NCBI GenBank assembly: GCA_021106655.1
Contig: JAIOTT010000226.1
Location: forward strand, 1 to 9,435
Direction of reading: 5' to 3'
Source of the DNA: Bacteroidales bacterium
GTDB taxonomy: Bacteria > Bacteroidota > Bacteroidia > Bacteroidales > SMBSF77
DNA length: 9,435 nt
Part shown: in pieces, positions 1-6,095 of the stretch
Layout: every line of letters begins with the position of its first letter
Position numbering within the stretch: position 1 is the stretch's first letter
Notes under the pieces: generated by a model
What the model saw: only the letters and a program-made list of their open reading frames with translations
Databases searched by the model: none
What the model was told of the DNA's origin: nothing
Program-made: the position numbers and the translations under genes

Positions 1-49
1 ATCACTAACCACTAATCACTAACCACTAATCACTAATCACTAATCACTG
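1..49. repeat. Heptamer tandem repeat (ATCACTA / ACCACTA)
   Basis: Seven back-to-back 7-bp units fill bases 1-49. The unit is ATCACTA, with ACCACTA as the second and fourth copies and ATCACTG as the last. On the minus strand it reads as repeated TAGTGAT or TAGTGGT. The array touches the left window edge, so it may be longer. Its seventh unit (43-49) contains the last sense codon and the TGA stop of the minus-strand lipoprotein gene, so the repeat starts exactly where that gene ends. The minus-strand unit contains TAG and TGA, so reading through it meets stops repeatedly. Its function is unknown. Confidence 0.9.
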
Positions 50-1435
50 AAAAAGCAATGTCCATTCTTCAGCCCAGTTTGCAGCAGCAGGATCAAAGGC
101 TCCTTTATAACTTACATTATCAAAAAATCCTTCCGGATATGGTGCAAGATTAGAAGTTACATCTCCTGTTGGTATCGGATTAAAGTTTCCTGAAGCAGGG
201 TATGAAATTCCAGGATCAGTAAATGTATTATTTGCTGAGGCAAAGTATGCAGTAAAGTTTGTAGCAGCTGTAGTTGAATCAGCTGTAGAAACTCCTTCTT
301 TAACACTGAGTTTAAAAACTCCATTATTTGTGCCGTCAGCCACATCAAACAGGATATTATTTTCAAACTTCAGGTCACCATCCATAAGCCTTTTATAACT
401 GGTTTCAGCATTCAGGTTGTCTTTTAATTCTACATCAACACCTTTTCTCTGGTTAACAAAAACAGAGTTATAAATTTTCCCTCCTCCATTTGCTCTGAAA
501 GTTGCTGTTTTCTTTCCGTCTAATCCTGATCCAACCCAAGTTGCATTATAAAGCTCTGCTCCGCCATATGGCATTCCGTCTTCAGGGTCGTCAGCACCGT
601 CAAGTTCTCCAAGGCGGTCGCCGAGAGTAGGATGCTGAACTGCTAACCAGTATTGTCCTTTTCCTTGATAACCCTGATCCCAGTCGAACGAATCATCTTT
701 ACAATAGGCAGATATTAAATATTTACATTGTGCTGCACCACCAAACCATTCATATCCATCATCATTGTTTGAAATAACTTCAATGTATTCTATTGTTGTT
801 CCACTTCCAACTCCCCCAAGAGTTAGCCCGTTAATCTCGTTGTCGGCTCCGATATTAGTTCCGCCATGACGAATAGAAACATAACGCAACACACCGGAAT
901 TATCTGCATTATTTGTTCCACCATATTCTCCTCTTGGTTCAGTGGTTGGGATGCCTTCAATATTCATTTTGTCTGGCACAGTATTGAGAATACCATGACC
1001 CAAAATGATCAGTCCACCCCAGAGTCCTCTGTCGAGTAATGCTACTGAACCTTGCAGGTCATCAGCCTCGGCTGTAAAGATGATGGGTAATTGTTTTGTG
1101 CCATCTGCCATGATCTTACTGCCACGGGTAACTATAAGCGCGCTTGCATTTTCTCCTTCACCGGGTTTTCCTTTAATAACAGTGCCAGCTTCAATAGTTA
1201 ATGTCTGACCATCATTCACAAAGACAAATCCATTAAGTATCCATACCTTATCGGCTGTCCATATGTAATCACCTGTTCCTTTACCTTTATCAGTTACTGT
1301 TACTGTGTTACCCTCAACTTTATATTCAGTGTCATTGGAAGGAGTAACAGGATTATCATCGTCCTTACTACATGAATTTAGTGAAAGGATAAAAGCTGTA
1401 ATGATAATTGTCAATGTTAGCACTCTGTTTTTCAT
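44..1435 (-). CDS. Surface-exposed lipoprotein, predicted parallel beta-helix fold
   Basis: A protein of 463 residues. The ATG at 1435 is preferred: the frame extends 8 codons upstream only to a TTG, and the ATG start gives a compact lipoprotein signal peptide (basic MKNR, a hydrophobic core, then LNSC with Cys22). The residues after the cysteine, SKDDD, resemble the acidic lipoprotein export signal of Bacteroidota, so the protein is probably on the outer face of the outer membrane. The body is rich in Gly, Asp and Asn, with motifs usual in a large Bacteroidota family of secreted beta-helix proteins: a GLWGGLIILG stretch near residues 137-146, RYVSIRHGG near 184-192, NNDDGYEWFGG near 223-233, and CKDDSFDWDQG near 245-255. 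The acidic turns could bind calcium. No catalytic domain and no T9SS C-terminal tail is seen. The family's ligand is unknown to me; members are sometimes misnamed multidrug transporters. Fold and surface location are inferred. Confidence 0.85.
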   Translation of the reverse strand: MKNRVLTLTIIITAFILSLNSCSKDDDNPVTPSNDTEYKVEGNTVTVTDKGKGTGDYIWTADKVWILNGFVFVNDGQTLTIEAGTVIKGKPGEGENASALIVTRGSKIMADGTKQLPIIFTAEADDLQGSVALLDRGLWGGLIILGHGILNTVPDKMNIEGIPTTEPRGEYGGTNNADNSGVLRYVSIRHGGTNIGADNEINGLTLGGVGSGTTIEYIEVISNNDDGYEWFGGAAQCKYLISAYCKDDSFDWDQGYQGKGQYWLAVQHPTLGDRLGELDGADDPEDGMPYGGAELYNATWVGSGLDGKKTATFRANGGGKIYNSVFVNQRKGVDVELKDNLNAETSYKRLMDGDLKFENNILFDVADGTNNGVFKLSVKEGVSTADSTTAATNFTAYFASANNTFTDPGISYPASGNFNPIPTGDVTSNLAPYPEGFFDNVSYKGAFDPAAANWAEEWTLLFQ

Positions 1436-1483
1436 AATTTTTCTTGATTTAAATTTCAAACAATTATTAAAATATATTCATTG

Positions 1484-1491
1484 CAAAGTAA
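1484..1491 (-). promoter_or_regulatory. Weak -7-like element for the lipoprotein gene
   Basis: The minus strand reads TTACTTTG here, 5 of 6 fixed positions of the Bacteroidota -7 consensus TAnnTTTG, and lies 48 bases upstream of the ATG at 1435. No well-spaced TTTG is seen upstream. This is only a possible promoter. Confidence 0.25.
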
Positions 1492-1513
1492 CGGAGATAC
1501 AATGCACAAGCTG

Positions 1514-1561
1514 TTAACTTAGAGTTAAGTAAAGATTAATAAATGGAGAAGTTAGAGTTAA
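1514..1561. promoter_or_regulatory. Palindrome and 10-bp direct repeat, possible operator
   Basis: Bases 1514-1528 form a 6-bp dyad, TTAACT-TAG-AGTTAA. Its right half is part of the 10-mer TTAGAGTTAA (1519-1528), which recurs exactly at 1552-1561, 33 bp away. The cluster lies between the weak -7 element of the lipoprotein gene and the end of the DUF2784 gene, so it sits upstream of the lipoprotein gene, where a regulator could bind. The hairpin is A+T-rich and lacks a GC stem, so it is a poor intrinsic terminator for the DUF2784 gene. In such A+T-rich DNA chance cannot be excluded. Confidence 0.35.
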
Positions 1562-1577
1562 ATTAATGTTAAGGAAA

Positions 1578-1955
1578 TTAGCTAGAGCTTTTTTTCTGTT
1601 GCTTAAAAAAATTCACATAAACCGAAACAAAAAGAGCTGCAAAATAAAAGACCACAGTGCAAGTGTCAACTGTTTGAGCATCAGTCTCAAGTCCGCTAAG
1701 CCTTTCAACAAGATATGTTATATAGGAGTTTGGAAGGTCATACTTGCCCAGTTTGTGAAGGACTTCCCAGTGCCAGTCAGTCAGTGGGCAATAACCAATA
1801 CCATAAAAAATTCCAAGGATAAACCATGAGGCACCTGTAATAATTAGTGTTACAAGATTTATTTTTCTCAATGGTCTCCATATCCACCCCAAAAGATTGA
1901 AAATAATTAAAATAGAGTGGAAACTAATGAAGAATATGTCGAAGGTTTTGTACAT
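1578..1955 (-). CDS. DUF2784 family membrane protein
   Basis: A protein of 125 residues from an ATG. It has three clear hydrophobic segments: about 5-26, 33-54 and 98-116. Between the second and third lies a hydrophilic loop with the motif CPLTDWHW (56-63), then KLGKYDLPNSYI (68-79), a pattern I associate with the DUF2784 family of small inner-membrane proteins. The sequence after the first helix, GWIWRPLRKINLVTL, also fits. Biochemical role is unknown. The conserved Cys, Asp, Trp and His could hint at a redox or metal role, but that is speculation. The tail ends in KQQKKSSS. The gene is divergent from the outer-membrane barrel gene, with 55 bases between start codons. No partner of known function adjoins it. 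The family call is firm; the function is not. Confidence 0.85.
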   Translation of the reverse strand: MYKTFDIFFISFHSILIIFNLLGWIWRPLRKINLVTLIITGASWFILGIFYGIGYCPLTDWHWEVLHKLGKYDLPNSYITYLVERLSGLETDAQTVDTCTVVFYFAALFVSVYVNFFKQQKKSSS

Positions 1956-1961
1956 GAAAAA

Positions 1962-1969
1962 CTAAATTA
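1962..1969 (-). promoter_or_regulatory. -7-like element abutting the DUF2784 start
   Basis: The minus strand reads TAATTTAG, one mismatch from TAnnTTTG, followed by TTTTTC and then the ATG. If used, transcription would begin at or within a few bases of the start codon, giving a leaderless or near-leaderless mRNA. The FISUMP gene in this window has almost the same layout. Confidence 0.35.
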
Positions 1970-1974
1970 ATAAT

Positions 1975-1982
1975 TATATTTG
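1975..1982 (+). promoter_or_regulatory. -7 element for the outer-membrane barrel gene
   Basis: TATATTTG matches the Bacteroidota -7 consensus TAnnTTTG exactly and ends 28 bases before the ATG at 2011. A TTTG at 1947-1950 could be the -33 element, but the 24-base spacer is longer than usual. That -33 region overlaps the first codons of the divergent DUF2784 gene, so the two promoters may interfere. Confidence 0.5.
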
Positions 1983-2010
1983 CATATAGATTTAAAAAAA
2001 TACGAAAATT

Positions 2011-2703
2011 ATGAAAAAAATCTCCTTCATTTTATTCATTGCCTTTTTCTGCCTGAACGGTTTATTCGCACAAAATGATACAGTAGTGCTTGATAGAACT
2101 GCCAAACCTGCTGATTCTGCACAAATTGTAAAGCCTGTAGAGCTTACACCAGTTGCCAAACCTGCTGAGCCTGCACCAGCTGAAAAACCAGCTGAAGTTG
2201 CCAAGCCTGCAGAAAAAAAAGCTCCAAAAAAGAACAAAACTCCTTTAATGAAGAAATTATATTTTGGCGGAAGTTTTGGTGCAACTTTCGGCACCTATTC
2301 TTCAATCAGGATCAATCCGCTAATTGGATATAAACTAACTCCAAAGTTATCTGTTGGAGTCAAATTCCAATACGAGCATATCAAGAACAAACAATACAAC
2401 ACCACATATGAATATAATAATTATGGAGGAAGCTTTTTTGCAAGATTCAGGCTTATTAAGGCATTATATCTCCATGCGGAGTATGCTATGATGAGTTTTG
2501 AGATGTATGATCCGATAAATAATGAAATGTCTTCTAACAGGGAAATGGTTCCCTTTTTATTTCTGGGAGGAGGCTACAGTAAGCGGCTTGCAGGAAATTC
2601 CTGGCTGAATTTCCAGATTCTTTTTGATGTTATTAATCATAGCAATTCACCTTACAGAAGTAATGAACCATTTTATAGTGTCGGGGTAGGAGTGGGCTTT
2701 TAA
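2011..2703 (+). CDS. Small outer-membrane beta-barrel protein with KPA-rich linker
   Basis: A protein of 230 residues. A signal peptide (MKKISF, a hydrophobic core, FA-Q) is predicted to be cut after Ala20. Residues 31-76 are a low-complexity linker of Lys, Pro, Ala and Glu (AKPAE-like units) ending in a basic KKAPKKNK. From about residue 83 to 230 the sequence alternates hydrophobic and polar residues in short strands separated by turns, with Gly and aromatic residues at strand ends. It finishes GVGVGF with a terminal Phe, as outer-membrane barrels do. The length suits an eight-stranded barrel. The N-terminal linker would lie in the periplasm and could reach the peptidoglycan. The start is supported by the -7 element at 1975-1982. 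No specific family or function is recognised. The gene ends tail-to-tail with the FISUMP gene, with 3 bases between stop codons. Confidence 0.8.
   Translation: MKKISFILFIAFFCLNGLFAQNDTVVLDRTAKPADSAQIVKPVELTPVAKPAEPAPAEKPAEVAKPAEKKAPKKNKTPLMKKLYFGGSFGATFGTYSSIRINPLIGYKLTPKLSVGVKFQYEHIKNKQYNTTYEYNNYGGSFFARFRLIKALYLHAEYAMMSFEMYDPINNEMSSNREMVPFLFLGGGYSKRLAGNSWLNFQILFDVINHSNSPYRSNEPFYSVGVGVGF
2100..2213 (+). repeat. In-gene repeat coding the Lys-Pro-Ala linker
   Basis: The 15-mer TGCCAAACCTGCTGA occurs exactly at 2100-2114 and 2154-2168, and again with two changes at 2199-2213. The spacings of 54 and 45 bases are multiples of three, so gain or loss of units would change linker length without shifting the frame. 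Confidence 0.75.
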
Positions 2704-2706
2704 ATA

Positions 2707-3309
2707 TCAATCCTTCACACACCTCACACTAAAAGCATAAATTATAGGTACTGTTGAGCGGTTAATATTCTTGTTGTATAATCCTAGTTGCCTCATCCAC
2801 GAGGCAGAGTTACTGAATTTTGTTGAAGTCCAGAAATATGCATGATCATCTATGTAACTGAAGATCTTTACTGCTGGATTATAATTGCCACCAAATTGAA
2901 TGTTGAAAGCCGGATGTTCATCATTTTTTAACTTTGTTCCTGCTTCCATAATCCCTCCCAATGAATCAATCAGAATACTCCAATCCTCATCACTGGGAAT
3001 ATGCCATTCTTTGGGACAAATATCTTTTAGTATGCTATCTTCACTACCAATATTCAATGAATTCCATGGATATAAGCGTCCATAGGTCTTACAATAATTA
3101 CTGTCGTTATAAAAGCAATATGATTCAATTGAATCTCCTTCAGAATTTTTGGTGCTTTTCAGATTTTCCGCCATCCATAAATGACCTGCGATTTCAACTG
3201 TTTTGTATTGGTTTCCTTCAAAATCTTTCAGTATCTCCTGAGAGAATGATGTGTTGGTTACAATTATTAATAGCATGAAAAGGAAAGCAGTTTTTAATAG
3301 ATTATACAT
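2707..3309 (-). CDS. Secreted FISUMP-domain protein (TIGR02145-like)
   Basis: A protein of 200 residues from the ATG at 3309. The frame extends 12 codons to a GTG at 3345, but the ATG gives a proper signal peptide (MYNLLK, hydrophobic core, SFS-Q; cut near residue 23), and a consensus -7 element lies between the two starts. The mature part is a single Fibrobacter succinogenes major paralogous domain. It opens with DFEGNQYKTVEIAGHLWMAE (29-48), continues with YGRLYPWNS (76-84) and CPKEWHIPSDEDW (98-110), has a YFWTST motif, and closes with SVRCVKD (194-200). Four cysteines (65, 73, 98, 197) could form disulphides in the periplasm or outside the cell. The domain is common in Bacteroidota and Fibrobacteres exported proteins, and its function is not established. 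Here it stands alone, without T9SS tail or lipobox. It is probably monocistronic. Confidence 0.85.
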   Translation of the reverse strand: MYNLLKTAFLFMLLIIVTNTSFSQEILKDFEGNQYKTVEIAGHLWMAENLKSTKNSEGDSIESYCFYNDSNYCKTYGRLYPWNSLNIGSEDSILKDICPKEWHIPSDEDWSILIDSLGGIMEAGTKLKNDEHPAFNIQFGGNYNPAVKIFSYIDDHAYFWTSTKFSNSASWMRQLGLYNKNINRSTVPIIYAFSVRCVKD

Positions 3310-3314
3310 AAAAA

Positions 3315-3322
3315 CAAAATTA
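3315..3322 (-). promoter_or_regulatory. -7 element of the FISUMP gene
   Basis: The minus strand reads TAATTTTG, an exact match to TAnnTTTG, only 5 bases from the ATG at 3309. TTTG at 3345-3348 (minus strand) could be the -33 element with a 22-base spacer. That TTTG lies inside the left arm of the neighbouring inverted-repeat element. The geometry predicts transcription starting at or next to the start codon. Confidence 0.5.
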
Positions 3323-3337
3323 AAAAATATTTGCTGC

Positions 3338-3420
3338 AAAAACACAAAGGCACAAAATTCCTCAAAAAAGGATTTAATAAAACTTAGTGGGGTTTCGTGT
3401 TTTAGAGATTTAGTGGCGAA
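3338..3420. repeat. Degenerate GTG-rich inverted-repeat element
   Basis: The left arm (3338-3357) carries CACAAAGGCACAAAA. The right arm (3383-3403) reads CTTAGTGGGGTTTCGTG followed by TTTT, which is roughly its reverse complement. A further TTTAGTGGCG follows at 3409-3418. The arms share an AAAACAC core followed by an A-run and CAC. From memory, similar CTTAGTG / CTTTGTG / TTGGTGG strings recur between genes in many Bacteroidota. It sits between divergent promoters. It could be a worn intergenic repeat or a weak hairpin; no transposase or target duplication is seen. Confidence 0.45.
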
Positions 3421-3426
3421 AAAAAC

Positions 3427-3458
3427 TTTAAAAAAAACATAAATTCATCGTACTTTTG
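3427..3458 (+). promoter_or_regulatory. Promoter of the GH92 gene
   Basis: TACTTTTG (3451-3458) is an exact TAnnTTTG element, with TTTA at 3427-3430 as a near -33 element and a 20-base spacer. A-tracts flank the -33 region and could act like an UP element. The ATG is 45 bases further on. A second exact -7 element, TAAATTTG (3475-3482), lies 21 bases before the ATG and may be an alternative. Confidence 0.55.
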
Positions 3459-3503
3459 TTAATAGTATTCTAATTAAATTTGCTGAACAAAATAACTTAA
3501 CCA

Positions 3504-5897
3504 ATGATCTTTATCATTATGATCATATTTAAGAATTATAAAACCGTATTTGTACTTAGTATTTCTTTGGTAATGATCCTGATCTCCTGTCAACAAAAAC
3601 AGGATAAACAGCAATCTGTTTCAGAATCTGATAACATATCCCTGATCCAATTCGTCAATCCTTTTATTGGCACCAAAAATATGGGACATACTTTTCCGGG
3701 AGCCACATCACCTTTTGGAATGGTACAGCTTAGTCCTGAGACTAATATGCAGTCTATGTTTGTGAACGGGGAATACAACCAGGATACATATAAGTACTGC
3801 TCAGGATACCAATATGAGGACAGTACAATTTTTGGTTTCAGCCACACTCATTTCAGTGGTACAGGCCACTCCGATCTGGGAGATTTTCTGATAATGCCAA
3901 CACATGGAAAACTGAAACTGAAAGCGGGTGATGCTTCTTTGCCTGAGAGTGGATATCATTCACAATTTTCTCACAAAAATGAATATGCCGAACCTGCCTA
4001 TTATAAAGTTCTACTGGATGATTACAATATCATAACTGAATTGACTGCAACAGATAGAGTTGGATTTCACCAATACACTTTCCCTGAATCTGACAGCGCT
4101 CATATTATACTTGACATGACTTTTAATATCTATAATTATAATAATAAGAATGTATGGACTTTTATTAGAGTTGAAAATGATTCTCTTGTCACTGGTTACA
4201 GACAAACCAAAGGTTGGGCAAGGACGAGGATGTTGTATTTTGCAATGCAGTTTTCAAAGCCATTTTTCCATTATGGACATGAAAATTATGATGAGATAAT
4301 TTATAATGGCTTCTACCGCAGGTTTAATGAAAAAGAGAATTTTCCCGAAATGGCAGGCAAAAATATAAGTGCTTATTTTGATTTTAAAACCGTTGAAAAT
4401 GAAAAAATAAAAATAAAATTTGCACTCTCATCAGTAAGTACTGCAGGGGCACTAAAAAATCTTAATGAAGAAATTCCTCATTGGGATTTTGAGAGAACTA
4501 AAGCAGAAAGTCAGGAAAAATGGAATACTGAACTCTCAAAGATAATTGTGGAGACGATTAGCCCGGAAAATAAGGAAACTTTTTATACAGCATTGTATCA
4601 CACCATGCTCAGCCCTGTTGTTTATGAAGATGTAGATGGAGTATACCGAGGTCTGGATCAGAATTTTCATTATTCAGATGGATTTAAAAATTATTCCATC
4701 TTTTCACTTTGGGATACACACAGGGCGCTTCACCCTCTTTTCAATCTTATTCAAAAAAAGCGAAATAATGATATGATAAAATCCATGCTTGCACATCATG
4801 ATCAAAGTGTGCATAAAATGTTGCCTGTATGGAGTCATTATTCTGATGAAAACTGGTGCATGATAGGCTATCATTCTGTTTCGGTGATAGCTGATGCTAT
4901 TGCAAAAGGAACAACTGATGTTGATACAAAAACGGCGTTGGCGGCATGTATAAACACCTCCACATGTGGGTATTTTGATGCACTCGATTCTTATATGGAA
5001 ATGGGTTATGTATCGGAAGATGTAACTTCATCTTCAGTTTCCAAAACACTGGAATTTTCTTATGATGATTGGTGTATAGCACAAATTGCCCGTTACAGTG
5101 GCGATGATGAAGTATATGATAATTATTCAAAACGTTCAAGAAGTTTCGAAAATGTTTATGATGCTTCTGTTGGATTTATGAAACCAAAGCTATCTGATGG
5201 GGAATGGAAAAAAGAATTTGACCCCCTGGATACTCATGGACAGGGTTTCATAGAAGGTAATGCCTGGACTTACAGTTTATTTGTTCCACATAATGTAGAT
5301 AAGTTGATAGAAATAATGAGAGGAGAGGAGAGTTTTGTTCAGTATCTGGATTCTCTTTTTAGTATGGAATTGGAGGATAAATATATTGAAAAAAACGAAG
5401 ATATTACTCGTGATGGTATAATTGGAAATTATATTCATGGTAACGAGCCAGGGCATCATATTCCATATTTATATAACTGGACAAGTAGTCCATGGAAAAC
5501 ACAGGCCTGTGTACGGATGATCATGAATACAATGTATGGTAACCAGGAAGATGGGTTATGTGGTAACGACGATGCCGGTCAAATGTCGGCCTGGTATCTT
5601 TTCAGTGCCCTGGGATTCTATCCTGTGTGCCCTGGATCTGAGAGATACGAAATAGGAAGCCCTTTAGTAAAGGAAGCAAAAATTGATATAGGAGAAGGTA
5701 AGACTCTGACTATTAGAACTGTTGACCAAAATGAAAAAAACATATATGTTCTTAATGTTGAAATTAACGGAAAAATGCTCGATAGAAATTATTTCTTACA
5801 TAGTGAAATTGCTGAAGGAGCGGAAATTGTTTTTTATATGGGAGATGTTCCCGTTAGTCGTGGCATTACTTTAAGTCATGTCCTGACTGTACACTAA
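3504..5897 (+). CDS. GH92 family alpha-mannosidase, predicted lipoprotein
   Basis: A protein of 797 residues, of usual family length. GH92 enzymes are calcium-dependent exo-acting alpha-mannosidases that trim mannose from N-glycans and mannans. The family is clear from FVNPFIGTKNMGHTFPGATS beginning at residue 50 and GFSHTHFSGTGHSDLGD (111-127) in the N-terminal beta-sandwich. The C-terminal (alpha/alpha)6 barrel carries SLWDTHRALHPLF (about 401-413), QGFIEGNAWTY (580-590, Glu584 a candidate acid), GNEPGHH (646-652) and GNDDAGQMSAWY (687-698), whose aspartates are candidate base or metal residues. The signal peptide ends in a lipobox, LISC (Cys29), so the enzyme is membrane-anchored. QQKQDKQ after the cysteine is not a clear surface-export signal, so it may face the periplasm. 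A second ATG, codon 6 at 3519, gives an equally good signal peptide. No SusC/SusD pair or other glycosidase adjoins it. Linkage specificity cannot be read off. Confidence 0.95.
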   Translation: MIFIIMIIFKNYKTVFVLSISLVMILISCQQKQDKQQSVSESDNISLIQFVNPFIGTKNMGHTFPGATSPFGMVQLSPETNMQSMFVNGEYNQDTYKYCSGYQYEDSTIFGFSHTHFSGTGHSDLGDFLIMPTHGKLKLKAGDASLPESGYHSQFSHKNEYAEPAYYKVLLDDYNIITELTATDRVGFHQYTFPESDSAHIILDMTFNIYNYNNKNVWTFIRVENDSLVTGYRQTKGWARTRMLYFAMQFSKPFFHYGHENYDEIIYNGFYRRFNEKENFPEMAGKNISAYFDFKTVENEKIKIKFALSSVSTAGALKNLNEEIPHWDFERTKAESQEKWNTELSKIIVETISPENKETFYTALYHTMLSPVVYEDVDGVYRGLDQNFHYSDGFKNYSIFSLWDTHRALHPLFNLIQKKRNNDMIKSMLAHHDQSVHKMLPVWSHYSDENWCMIGYHSVSVIADAIAKGTTDVDTKTALAACINTSTCGYFDALDSYMEMGYVSEDVTSSSVSKTLEFSYDDWCIAQIARYSGDDEVYDNYSKRSRSFENVYDASVGFMKPKLSDGEWKKEFDPLDTHGQGFIEGNAWTYSLFVPHNVDKLIEIMRGEESFVQYLDSLFSMELEDKYIEKNEDITRDGIIGNYIHGNEPGHHIPYLYNWTSSPWKTQACVRMIMNTMYGNQEDGLCGNDDAGQMSAWYLFSALGFYPVCPGSERYEIGSPLVKEAKIDIGEGKTLTIRTVDQNEKNIYVLNVEINGKMLDRNYFLHSEIAEGAEIVFYMGDVPVSRGITLSHVLTVH

Positions 5898-5966
5898 GCC
5901 TTTCCTCACTTTACCACAGAAGTTAACACCCATACTCATCAATCCATCCAGCAGAAGCCTGTCAAT

Positions 5967-5980
5967 TTACCAAATGGTAA
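5967..5980. promoter_or_regulatory. Palindrome TTACCA-AA-TGGTAA, possible operator
   Basis: A perfect 6-bp dyad with a 2-base centre sits 14 bases upstream of the -33 element of the two-gene operon. That position suits an activator or repressor site. The loop is too short and the stem too weak for a terminator of the GH92 gene, and no other terminator is visible in 5898-6095. Confidence 0.35.
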
Positions 5981-5994
5981 TTAATTAAAAAAGA

Positions 5995-6025
5995 TTTGAA
6001 AGTTGGAAACAATTTTTTACTTTTG
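5995..6025 (+). promoter_or_regulatory. Promoter of the secreted-protein / TonB-receptor operon
   Basis: TTTG (5995-5998), a 19-base spacer, then TACTTTTG (6018-6025) match the Bacteroidota vegetative promoter at both boxes. The ATG at 6096 is 70 bases beyond, leaving a leader of about 65 bases. The -7 box is identical to that of the GH92 gene. Confidence 0.65.
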
Positions 6026-6095
6026 AACTTTGTCATATTCAATTAACCTTTCAATGTACCTGAATTTCATCAAAGAATAAAAACTGAATAAACTA

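Noticed and set aside
1..49. CRISPR array
   Set aside because: The 7-bp units are contiguous without spacers, and no cas gene is nearby.
1436..1459. TTG-initiated extension of the lipoprotein
   Set aside because: It would put eight extra residues before a complete lipoprotein signal peptide. The ATG at 1435 is simpler.
2213..2231. Poly-A tracts in the linker of the barrel gene as a phase-variation switch
   Set aside because: Runs of 8 and 6 A encode Lys codons in a Lys-rich stretch and are expected at this base composition; nothing indicates switching.
3310..3345. GTG-initiated extension of the FISUMP protein
   Set aside because: The extension spans an exact -7 promoter box, and the ATG at 3309 gives a standard signal peptide.
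5898..6095. Possible intrinsic terminator or small gene after GH92
   Set aside because: No GC-rich stem with a T-run and no credible short frame was found; only the dyad and promoter are supported.
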